DNA from: an uncultured Prevotella sp.
GTDB taxonomy: Bacteria; Bacteroidota; Bacteroidia; Bacteroidales; Bacteroidaceae
DNA: 32,659 nucleotides
NCBI GenBank assembly: GCA_900772835.1
Contig: CAAGSA010000046.1
Coordinates: 1-32,659, forward strand
Direction: 5' to 3'
The position numbers and the translations under genes were made by a program. This document shows positions 1 to 6,120 of the stretch, one piece after another (the first letter of the stretch is position 1; each line of letters opens with the position of its first letter). The notes beneath the pieces were generated by a model. That model was given only the letters and a program-made list of their open reading frames with translations. It had not been told where the DNA came from and did not search any database.

Positions 1-29
1 ACAAACTTGGTAAAAAAGAGGAGGCTTAA
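1..29 (+). CDS. rpsF: 3' end of a gene, probably rpsF (ribosomal protein bS6), partial
   Basis: The third frame reads KLGKKEEA and then a TAA stop at 27-29, four bases before the rpsR start. The order rpsF-rpsR-rplI is the usual operon arrangement, and a basic/acidic tail is plausible for bS6. Only eight codons are visible, so the identity rests on position rather than on sequence. The last codons (GAG GAG GCT) also form the Shine-Dalgarno sequence of rpsR. Confidence 0.5.
18..24 (+). promoter_or_regulatory. strong Shine-Dalgarno of rpsR
   Basis: GAGGAGG ends 8 nt before the rpsR ATG at 33. It lies inside the end of the upstream coding sequence. Most other genes in this window have no such motif, so it stands out. 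Confidence 0.75.
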
Positions 30-32
30 ACA

Positions 33-299
33 ATGGCACAAGAATCAGAAATCAGATACTTGACTCCACCTTCAGTGGATACAAAGAAGAAGAAGTATTG
101 CCGTTTCAAGAAGAGCGGTATTAAGTATATCGACTATAAGGATCCTGAGTTCCTGAAGAAGTTCCTCAACGAGCAGGGAAAGATACTTCCCCGTCGTATC
201 ACCGGAACATCTCTGAAGTATCAGCGTCGTGTGGCACAGGCTGTAAAGCGTGCTCGCCAGATTGCACTGCTTCCTTACGTAACTGACTTGATGAAATAA
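33..299 (+). CDS. rpsR: 30S ribosomal protein bS18
   Basis: This 88-residue protein binds 16S rRNA with bS6 on the platform of the small ribosomal subunit. The family core is clear: KYCRFKKSGIKYIDYKD near residues 21-37, then GKILPRRITGTS near 49-60, and the basic helix KYQRRVAQAVKRARQIALLP. Length is normal for Bacteroidetes. The ATG at 33 is fixed by a GAGGAGG Shine-Dalgarno 8 nt upstream. It sits 4 bases after the upstream stop and 19 bases before rplI, so the three genes are almost certainly one transcript. bS18, bS6 and bS21 have been reported to hold the anti-Shine-Dalgarno end of 16S rRNA in Bacteroidetes ribosomes, which makes the strong Shine-Dalgarno here notable. Confidence 0.97.
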   Translation: MAQESEIRYLTPPSVDTKKKKYCRFKKSGIKYIDYKDPEFLKKFLNEQGKILPRRITGTSLKYQRRVAQAVKRARQIALLPYVTDLMK

Positions 300-303
300 T
301 TAA

Positions 304-310
304 GAGGAGG
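304..310 (+). promoter_or_regulatory. strong Shine-Dalgarno of rplI
   Basis: GAGGAGG ends 8 nt before the rplI ATG at 319, the same motif and spacing as in front of rpsR. It is the only sequence-level translation signal in the 19-base rpsR-rplI gap. Confidence 0.75.
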
Positions 311-318
311 ATTACAGA

Positions 319-843
319 ATGGAAATTATACTGAAAGAAGATATTATCGGCTTGGGTTACAAGAACGATATCGTGAACGTGAAGTCCGGCTACGGACGCA
401 ACTATCTCATCCCGACAGGCAAGGGCGTTATCGCATCAGAGTCTGCAAAGAAGGTGCTCGCAGAGAACCTCAGACAGCAGGCACGCAAGCTCGAGGCTAT
501 CAAGGCTGAGGCTCAGAAGAAGGGCGAGGCTCTGAACGGCGTGGAGATTGTTGTGGAGATGAAGGTTTCTGCAAACGGAGTGACCTACGGTTCAGTGAAC
601 GCAGCTATTGTGGCTGAGGAGCTGAAGAAGAAGGGCTTCGACATCGACCGCAAGATCATCACAATGCGCGAAGCAAAGAAACTCGGCGATTACACCGCAG
701 CTGTACACTTCCACAAGGAGGTTGTTGTTGAGGTTCCTGTAAAGGTTGTGGCTGAGAACCAGCCTGTAGAGGCTCCGGCAGAGGAAGCAGCTCCCGTAGA
801 GGTAGCAGCTCCTGCAGTGGAGGAGGCTCCGGCAGCAGAGTAA
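319..843 (+). CDS. rplI: 50S ribosomal protein bL9 with acidic Ala/Pro-rich C-terminal tail
   Basis: bL9 is an elongated protein of the large subunit near the L1 stalk. The N-terminal RNA-binding domain is typical: MEIILKEDIIGLGYKND, then the VKSGYGRNYLIPTGKG signature at about residues 21-36. The central helix follows (about 42-76), then the C-terminal domain with VHFHKEVVVEVPVKVV ending near 146. The last ~28 residues are low-complexity Ala/Pro/Glu/Val with repeated EAPAEEAA / EEAPAAE-like units. They take the protein to 174 residues, against about 150 in the common form. Reading frame and composition run smoothly into the tail, so it looks real rather than a sequencing error. It is the last gene of the rpsF-rpsR-rplI unit and is followed by a terminator. 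Confidence 0.96.
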   Translation: MEIILKEDIIGLGYKNDIVNVKSGYGRNYLIPTGKGVIASESAKKVLAENLRQQARKLEAIKAEAQKKGEALNGVEIVVEMKVSANGVTYGSVNAAIVAEELKKKGFDIDRKIITMREAKKLGDYTAAVHFHKEVVVEVPVKVVAENQPVEAPAEEAAPVEVAAPAVEEAPAAE

Positions 844-882
844 TCAACGAAAAAGCAAATATATTTTTGATATATCTATCTA

Positions 883-918
883 TTCCCGGTAAGCAGGCGC
901 TTGTCGGGAATTTTTTTT
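883..918 (+). terminator. intrinsic terminator after rplI
   Basis: TTCCCGG pairs with TCGGGAA, with a second inner stem AAGC/GCTT, and is followed at once by eight T residues (911-918). This closes the ribosomal-protein operon. Confidence 0.88.
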
Positions 919-955
919 CAATACTATCTATAAACATAACCAGAATACAGATATT

Positions 956-1990
956 ATGTTCGTGTTCAGAACCATAGTGAGTGTCGTGGCGGCAGTGGCA
1001 TTCGTCCTGCCGGCAGGAGCAGCCGATAAGGCGAAGCAGAAGGCAGAGAAGCAGAAAATGGAACAGGCGCTTGCCACGATAAGCGAAGATGCTGCGCGTG
1101 GGCATGTGTATTTCCTTGCCGACGACCTGCTCGAAGGGCGGCAGGCAGGAAAGCGCGGCGCAAGGATAGCGCAGCAATATATAGTGGCGCAGATGAGGCA
1201 GGCAGGAGTGAAACCCTATGCCGGCGGCGGATATCTGCAGCCGTTCGATGCGGTGGCGGCAAGCTGTCTGCACCGCCGGCCCAGATACTTCGTGGAGCAG
1301 GATTCCGTGGCAAAGTTGCGCACGGGAGAGCACTGCTGCCTGAAGCTCGCCAACGTGCTCGGTATGATTCAGGGCAGACGCAGCGACGAATACGTAGTGG
1401 TGGGAGCGCATTTCGACCACGAGGGCATGGACCCGGAGCTGGAAGGCGACAAAATATACAACGGGGCCGACGACAACGCCTCGGGCGTGAGTGCAGTGCT
1501 GCAGATAATGAAAGCCTTTGCGGCGAGCGGCATGCAGCCGGAGCGCAACGTGGTGTTTGCCTTCTGGGACGGCGAGGAGTACGGGCTGCTCGGCTCGCGC
1601 CATTTCGTGGAGGACTTCGGTGAGCCGGAGCGGCTGAAGGCATATATGAACTTCGACATGGTGGGCGGCAACAACCGCGCCGGCGACCCTTCGTATTTCG
1701 TGTATTTCTATACCGAGAGCTGTCCGCGCTACGGCGAATGGCTGAAGGCTGACATCAAGACATACGGGCTCAGGCTGAACCCGAACTACAAGCCGTGGGA
1801 CAACCCCGTTGGGGGCAGCGACCAGGGAGTGTTCGCGCGGAAGGGAGTGCCCGTGGTGTGGTATCACACTGACGCCCAGCCACATTACAACCATCCCACC
1901 GACGAGGCGCCGACCGTGAACTATCCGAAGCTTGCCGACATCACGCGGGCTTCGTTCCTTGCGGCGTGGCGCATGGCGAACGAGAAATAG
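956..1990 (+). CDS. exported M28-family zinc metallopeptidase
   Basis: The predicted protein is 344 residues with an N-terminal signal peptide (hydrophobic stretch about 6-20, likely cut after AGA at 20-22) and no lipobox, so it should be periplasmic or secreted. The M28 di-zinc site can be followed: AHFDH (His152, Asp154), NGADDNASG (Asp172), WDGEEYG (Glu207 and Glu208, the general base and a ligand), FDMVG (Asp234) and YNHPTDE (His313). This matches family aminopeptidases that remove N-terminal residues from peptides; the substrate cannot be told from the sequence. It has no close operon partner: rplI ends before a terminator 38 bases upstream, and groES starts 155 bases downstream. No clear TAnnTTTG promoter is visible in the short upstream gap. 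The ATG at 956 is the only start that leaves a normal signal peptide. Confidence 0.9.
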   Translation: MFVFRTIVSVVAAVAFVLPAGAADKAKQKAEKQKMEQALATISEDAARGHVYFLADDLLEGRQAGKRGARIAQQYIVAQMRQAGVKPYAGGGYLQPFDAVAASCLHRRPRYFVEQDSVAKLRTGEHCCLKLANVLGMIQGRRSDEYVVVGAHFDHEGMDPELEGDKIYNGADDNASGVSAVLQIMKAFAASGMQPERNVVFAFWDGEEYGLLGSRHFVEDFGEPERLKAYMNFDMVGGNNRAGDPSYFVYFYTESCPRYGEWLKADIKTYGLRLNPNYKPWDNPVGGSDQGVFARKGVPVVWYHTDAQPHYNHPTDEAPTVNYPKLADITRASFLAAWRMANEK

Positions 1991-2065
1991 GAGAGAATAG
2001 TGTATGACAAATAGTCATTTCGGAAGTGTGTCAGAATGTCGCTTGTGATATTTTGGCACACTTTT

Positions 2066-2077
2066 CGTATAAATACG
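2066..2077. promoter_or_regulatory. palindrome upstream of groES, possible operator
   Basis: CGTAT-AA-ATACG is a perfect palindrome about 70 bases upstream of the groES ATG. No CIRCE element (TTAGCACTC-N9-GAGTGCTAA), the usual HrcA operator of chaperonin genes, is present in this gap. A second short inverted repeat, ATGAC-AAATA-GTCAT, lies at 2004-2018. A regulatory role is only a suggestion. Confidence 0.25.
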
Positions 2078-2145
2078 AGTGGGCACCGGCGCAGGCAAAT
2101 GGGCTGGCGTAACAAAACAGTATAAACAATTTAAAAAATACGATT

Positions 2146-2418
2146 ATGAATATCAAACCATTAGCAGACAGAGTTTTAATTGAACCGGCTCCAGCAGAGG
2201 AGAAGGTTGGTGGCATCATCATTCCTGACACTGCAAAAGAGAAGCCTTTGCACGGTAAGGTTGTTGCCGCAGGCAACGGCACAAAAGACGAGGAGATGAT
2301 TCTCAAGGAAGGCGATGAGGTGCTTTACGGAAAATATTCAGGAACAGAGCTCGAGTTTGAAGGCAACAAATACCTAATGATGCGCCAGAGCGACGTTCTC
2401 GCCGTTATCACGAAATAA
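2146..2418 (+). CDS. groES: co-chaperonin GroES
   Basis: This 90-residue cytosolic protein caps the GroEL chamber as a heptamer. NIKPLADRVLIEPAPAEEK opens the protein, and the mobile loop that contacts GroEL (EEKVGGIIIPDTAKEKP) lies at about 18-34. The DEVLYGKYSGTE region is also typical. Length is normal for the family. The ATG at 2146 gives the canonical N-terminus. There is no Shine-Dalgarno, only an A-rich leader. groEL follows after 92 bases on the same strand, so the two form the standard groESL operon, with a hairpin between them. Confidence 0.97.
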   Translation: MNIKPLADRVLIEPAPAEEKVGGIIIPDTAKEKPLHGKVVAAGNGTKDEEMILKEGDEVLYGKYSGTELEFEGNKYLMMRQSDVLAVITK

Positions 2419-2440
2419 ATAATCAACAAGTAATAAGAAA

Positions 2441-2479
2441 AGAAGAAACGGAAGATAAAACCGCTAATCCGCTTCTTCT
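2441..2479 (+). other. hairpin between groES and groEL
   Basis: AGAAGAAACGG (2441-2451) pairs with CCGCTTCTTCT (2469-2479) with one mismatch and a 17-base loop. No T-tract follows, so it is unlikely to be a full terminator. It could affect mRNA processing or the groES:groEL ratio; that is inference. Confidence 0.4.
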
Positions 2480-2510
2480 GTCAATCATAAAATAAATAAA
2501 GGAAAAAATT

Positions 2511-4139
2511 ATGGCAAAAGATATTAAATTTGATGTGGATGCCCGTGAGCTGCTGAAGCAGGGCGTAGACCAGTTGGCTAACGCAGTGAAAGTGACACTC
2601 GGCCCGAAGGGACGCAACGTAGTGATCGAAAAGAAATTCGGCGCTCCGCAGATAACCAAGGACGGTGTGACCGTGGCTAAGGAAATCGAACTCGAAGACA
2701 AGTTCCAGAACACCGGTGCACAGCTCGTGAAGAGTGTGGCAAGCAAGACTGGAGACGATGCGGGCGACGGTACAACAACGGCTACAATCCTCACACAGGC
2801 AATCGTGACAGAGGGATTGAAGAACGTTACCGCCGGTGCCAATCCGCTCGATCTGAAGCGCGGTATCGACAAGGCTGTGAAGGCTGTGGTAGACTATATC
2901 AAGAAGAATGCCGAAATCGTGAACGACAACTACGACAAGATTGAGCAGGTGGCCACAGTGAGCGCAAACAACGATCCGGAAATCGGAAAGCTGATAGCAG
3001 ATGCAATGCGCAAGGTGAGCAGGGACGGAGTAATCACCATCGAGGAGAGCAAGAGCCGCGACACATACACCAATGTGGTGGAGGGAATGCAGTTCGACCG
3101 TGGATACCTGAGCGGATATTTCGTGACGGATTCAGACAAGATGGAGTGCGTAATGGACAATCCATACATCCTTATCTACGACAAGAAGATAAGCAATATC
3201 AAGGATTTCCTGCCTATCCTGCAGCCGGCAGCAGAGAGCGGACGCCCATTGCTCGTAATAGCAGAGGACGTTGACTCAGAGGCGCTCACGACAATGGTTG
3301 TGAACCGTCTGCGCGGCGGACTGAAGATTTGTGCAGTGAAGGATCCTGGCTTCGGCGACCGCCGCAAGGCAATGCTCGAGGATATCGCAGTGCTTACAGG
3401 CGGTGTGGTGATCAGCGAGGAGAAGGGACTGAAGCTCGAGCAGGCTACACTGGAGATGCTCGGAACATGTGAGAAGGTTACCGTATCGAAGGACAATACG
3501 ACCATCGTGAACGGTGCCGGACAGAAGAAAATAATTGAAGACCGTATCGCACAGATAAAGAACGAGATTGCAAACACCAAGAGTAGTTATGACAAGGAGA
3601 AACTGCAGGAGCGTCTTGCCAAGCTGGCAGGCGGTGTGGCAGTGCTCTACGTAGGTGCAAACAGCGAGGTGGAGATGAAGGAGAAGAAAGACCGCGTAGA
3701 CGATGCCCTCTGCGCTACACGTGCAGCAGTCGAAGAGGGAGTAGTAGTAGGTGGCGGTACCACATATATCCGCTCTCTTGAGGTCCTGAAGAACGTGAAG
3801 GGCGACAATGCCGACGAGCAGACAGGTGTGAACATCGTAGAGCGTGCCATCGAGGAGCCGCTGCGCCAGATTGTGCGCAATGCAGGCGGCGAGGGTGCCG
3901 TGGTTGTGCAGAAGGTGCGCGAGGGCAAAGGCGACTTCGGCTACAATGCACGCAAGGATGAATACGAGGATCTGCGTGAGGCTGGTGTGATCGATCCGGC
4001 AAAGGTGGCGCGCGTGGCTCTTGAGAATGCAGCCTCAATCGCAGGTATGTTCCTCACTACGGAGTGTCTGATAGTAGACAAACCGGAGGAAAGACCACAG
4101 ATGCCAATGGGTAACCCAGGAATGGGAGGAATGATGTAA
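2511..4139 (+). CDS. groEL: chaperonin GroEL
   Basis: GroEL forms the 14-subunit ATP-driven folding chamber in the cytosol. The 542 residues include the ATP-site sequences VTLGPKGRNVVIEKKFGAP (about 28-46) and GDDAGDGTTTATIL (about 80-93). The apical domain includes GYLSGYFVTD, and the C-terminal GGEGAVVVQKV region precedes the flexible tail ending in GMGGMM. The tail is shorter than the long GGM repeat of Escherichia coli GroEL. Length is normal. A weak AAAGGA sequence lies about 9 bases before the ATG. It follows groES in the same operon and is followed by a very strong terminator. Confidence 0.98.
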   Translation: MAKDIKFDVDARELLKQGVDQLANAVKVTLGPKGRNVVIEKKFGAPQITKDGVTVAKEIELEDKFQNTGAQLVKSVASKTGDDAGDGTTTATILTQAIVTEGLKNVTAGANPLDLKRGIDKAVKAVVDYIKKNAEIVNDNYDKIEQVATVSANNDPEIGKLIADAMRKVSRDGVITIEESKSRDTYTNVVEGMQFDRGYLSGYFVTDSDKMECVMDNPYILIYDKKISNIKDFLPILQPAAESGRPLLVIAEDVDSEALTTMVVNRLRGGLKICAVKDPGFGDRRKAMLEDIAVLTGGVVISEEKGLKLEQATLEMLGTCEKVTVSKDNTTIVNGAGQKKIIEDRIAQIKNEIANTKSSYDKEKLQERLAKLAGGVAVLYVGANSEVEMKEKKDRVDDALCATRAAVEEGVVVGGGTTYIRSLEVLKNVKGDNADEQTGVNIVERAIEEPLRQIVRNAGGEGAVVVQKVREGKGDFGYNARKDEYEDLREAGVIDPAKVARVALENAASIAGMFLTTECLIVDKPEERPQMPMGNPGMGGMM

Positions 4140-4154
4140 ATTTGATAACTCAAA

Positions 4155-4200
4155 ATAACAAAAGAGAGCCATTTCCAATGATTTGGCTCTCTTTTGTTAT
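4155..4200 (+). terminator. strong terminator after groEL
   Basis: A perfect 17-bp inverted repeat (4155-4171 with 4184-4200, starting ATAACAAAAGAGAGCCA) surrounds a 12-base loop. The stem carries its own A-tract and T-tract, so it could work in both directions. Confidence 0.9.
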
Positions 4201-4237
4201 AAACAATGTAAAAAAGCAAAAAATAAAAGTAGTAAAA

Positions 4238-4269
4238 TTTGGATTCTATCCATAAAGTTCCTACTTTTG
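4238..4269 (+). promoter_or_regulatory. Bacteroidetes-type promoter for a short RNA or leader
   Basis: TTTG (4238-4241), a 20-base spacer, then TACTTTTG (4262-4269) match the Bacteroidetes -33/-7 consensus TTTG-N19-21-TAnnTTTG exactly. Transcription would start near 4273. The next coding start is 227 bases further on, and an intrinsic terminator lies in between. Confidence 0.7.
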
Positions 4270-4272
4270 CGT

Positions 4273-4394
4273 TGTGAAATAGAAACAAGTATATTAGCGA
4301 ATAATATAACATTATTTTTTGATTTGTTTTAGTAGATTAGTTTTTAAGTAGTTTGTTTTTGGAAATCGGTTGTCGTGAGACATCCGATTTTTTT
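4273..4394 (+). ncRNA. candidate small RNA or attenuated leader upstream of the RapZ-C fusion gene
   Basis: This AT-rich stretch of about 120 bases runs from a well-matched promoter to a terminator hairpin. It contains no ORF worth calling. An inner hairpin AATAAT-ATAAC-ATTATT (4300-4316) precedes a U-rich single-stranded part, and the 3' end is the G+C-rich stem at 4364-4389 with a T-tract. It occupies most of the 360-base gap between groEL and the next gene. Two readings are possible: an independent sRNA, or a 5' leader of the downstream gene controlled by premature termination. I do not recognise a known RNA family. Confidence 0.5.
4364..4394 (+). terminator. terminator of the candidate RNA
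   Basis: AATCGG (4364-4369) and TGTC (4371-4374) pair with GACA (4379-4382) and CCGATT (4384-4389) around a GTGA tetraloop. A run of seven T residues (4388-4394) follows. Confidence 0.82.
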
Positions 4395-4410
4395 GATATG
4401 CTTGAAAAAC

Positions 4411-4441
4411 AGAATCAGGAAGGAATCCCAAGGCTGATTCT
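4411..4441 (+). other. hairpin between the candidate RNA and the fusion gene
   Basis: AGAATCAG (4411-4418) pairs perfectly with CTGATTCT (4434-4441). A T5 run follows ten bases later (4450-4454). It may be a second weak terminator or an upstream site of the next gene. Apart from this and the -7-like box at 4488, nothing else is visible up to 4499. Confidence 0.35.
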
Positions 4442-4487
4442 ATAGAATCTTTTTGGACCTTTATACTCGTATATTGAATTATTTCAT

Positions 4488-4495
4488 TACTTTTG
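4488..4495 (+). promoter_or_regulatory. -7-type box directly before the fusion gene start
   Basis: TACTTTTG matches TAnnTTTG and ends 4 bases before the ATG at 4500, so transcription from it would begin at or next to the start codon. No TTTG is found 19-21 bases upstream, so the promoter is only half supported. Confidence 0.35.
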
Positions 4496-4499
4496 CAGT

Positions 4500-6038
4500 A
4501 TGGAAAAGCTCAAGGAACTATATTTGGAATATACAGGCTCGCAGCCTGCCGACGTGAAGAAAATAGCAGGGGCAGGAAGTAACCGCGAGTATTATAGGTT
4601 CACAGACAACAATGGAAAGACTATGATAGGCGTCGTGGGCACAAGCCGCGACGAGAACCACGCATTCATCTATCTGGCAAGGCATTTCGCGGAACTGAAG
4701 CTGCCGGTGCCTGCGGTCACGGCAGTGGCAGACGACGAACTGAGATATTTTCAGACAGATCTGGGCAGCACATCGCTCTATGACGAGCTGAAGGGAGGCA
4801 GGGAAAGCGGAGGCAGATACAACCAGAGAGAGAAAAGGCTGCTCGTGAAGACAATAAAGGCTTTGCCTGCCATACAGATGCAGGGGGCTAACGGACTGGA
4901 ATGGGAAAACTGCTATCCGCAGCCGGAATTTGACGAAGACAGTGTGCTGTTCGACCTTAACTATTTCAAGTACTGTTTCTTGAAACCCACGGAGCTCGAT
5001 TTCCACGAGCTGAAGCTTGAGGCAAACTTCAGGTTGTTTGCCAAAGACCTGACGTCGGAAAAGACCGACAGCTTCCTGTATCGCGACTTTCAGGCAAGAA
5101 ACGTGATGGTGGGCGCTGACGGCAATCCGTATTTCATCGACTTTCAGGGCGGACGCAAGGGACCGTTCTATTACGACCTTGCCTCGTTCCTCTGGCAGGC
5201 GTCGGCAAAGTATCCGCATAAGCTGCGACGGGAACTGGTGTACGAATATTACAACTCGCTGAAGAATTACATCGAGGTGCCTTCGGTGAGGCATTTCGTG
5301 GAGAGGCTCAGCCTGTTCGTGCTCTTCCGCACGCTGCAGGTGCTTGGGGCATACGGCTTCAGGGGGTATTTCGAAAGGAAGAAGTATTTTATCGACAGTA
5401 TTCCCGCTGCAATGCAGAATTTGAGAGAACTGCTTGAACTCGACGTGTTCCACTATCCATATATGATAGATATGCTGAAGCGGCTGACAGAACTGCCGCA
5501 GTTCAAGAAGCAGGAGGAGAAAGCGGCAGACAGAAAGGACGGATACAGAATTGCCGATACAAACATATACGTGGGGCATCCGCAGGACGGGCCAGCCACG
5601 TTCTCGAAGTATGACGGCAAGGGACCGCTCGTTGTGCGCGTGTTCAGCTTCTCGTATAAGAAAGGAATACCGGAAGACGAATCGGGAAACGGCGGCGGAT
5701 ACGTGTTCGACTGCCGCAGCACGCACAACCCCGGACGCTATGAACCATACAAGAAACTGACCGGACTCGATGAACCCGTGATCCGATTCCTTGAGGACGA
5801 CGGCGAGATTCTGACCTTCCTCGACAGTGTTTACAAGCTTGCCGATGCCCATGTGGCACGCTACGTGCAGCGTGGGTTCACCGACCTTATGTTCTCTTTC
5901 GGATGTACCGGAGGCCAGCACCGTAGCGTGTATTCGGCACAGCATCTCGCAGAGCATCTCAACGAGAAGTTCGGTATAAAGGTGGTGGTGATGCATCGCG
6001 AACAAGGCATCAGTAGTGTGCTTGAGGCAAGGAAATAG
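4500..6038 (+). CDS. APH-fold sugar-kinase-like protein fused to a RapZ C-terminal domain
   Basis: The 512 residues form two domains. Residues 1 to about 330 are an aminoglycoside-phosphotransferase-fold kinase: GAGSNREYYRF at 24-34, the catalytic-loop equivalent YRDFQARN (Asp196, Asn201) and the metal-binding FIDFQGG (Asp214). The nearest well-known relatives of this style are anomeric kinases for MurNAc/GlcNAc (AmgK), but the substrate is inferred. Residues about 374-512 match the C-terminal half of RapZ, including YVFDCRSTHNPG, TGLD and the signature GCTGGQHRSVYSA (468-480). In Escherichia coli this domain binds glucosamine-6-phosphate and the sRNAs GlmY/GlmZ. The P-loop kinase domain of true RapZ is missing and the APH domain takes its place. 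A peptidoglycan or lipid-linked sugar role fits the WecA-like gene next door. Confidence 0.85.
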   Translation: MEKLKELYLEYTGSQPADVKKIAGAGSNREYYRFTDNNGKTMIGVVGTSRDENHAFIYLARHFAELKLPVPAVTAVADDELRYFQTDLGSTSLYDELKGGRESGGRYNQREKRLLVKTIKALPAIQMQGANGLEWENCYPQPEFDEDSVLFDLNYFKYCFLKPTELDFHELKLEANFRLFAKDLTSEKTDSFLYRDFQARNVMVGADGNPYFIDFQGGRKGPFYYDLASFLWQASAKYPHKLRRELVYEYYNSLKNYIEVPSVRHFVERLSLFVLFRTLQVLGAYGFRGYFERKKYFIDSIPAAMQNLRELLELDVFHYPYMIDMLKRLTELPQFKKQEEKAADRKDGYRIADTNIYVGHPQDGPATFSKYDGKGPLVVRVFSFSYKKGIPEDESGNGGGYVFDCRSTHNPGRYEPYKKLTGLDEPVIRFLEDDGEILTFLDSVYKLADAHVARYVQRGFTDLMFSFGCTGGQHRSVYSAQHLAEHLNEKFGIKVVVMHREQGISSVLEARK

Positions 6039-6120
6039 GAGAGGGGAGTGCCTAATTATATTTCCTTGTCATATAATAATATGGCAGGAAAGGCGTTATC
6101 AAAAGAAAAAAGAACAGATT

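Noticed and set aside
659..1894. 411-codon minus-strand open frame opposite rplI and the M28 peptidase
   Set aside because: The plus strand carries two clear families here. The antisense translation has no recognisable domain and crosses the rplI terminator.
1991..2145. CIRCE/HrcA operator upstream of groES
   Set aside because: The TTAGCACTC-N9-GAGTGCTAA pattern is not present; only unrelated short palindromes are.
4398..4445. 15-residue mini-ORF before the fusion gene
   Set aside because: Chance-size frame without a translation signal. It lies across a hairpin and shows no conserved feature.
4518..6005. 495-codon minus-strand open frame opposite the kinase/RapZ gene
   Set aside because: Shadow of the well-supported plus-strand gene. 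It is explained by rare use of codons that would give antisense stops.
6016..6120. 35-residue N-terminal extension of the WecA-like protein
   Set aside because: It overlaps the end of the previous gene, and the family starts at the membrane segment encoded from 6121.
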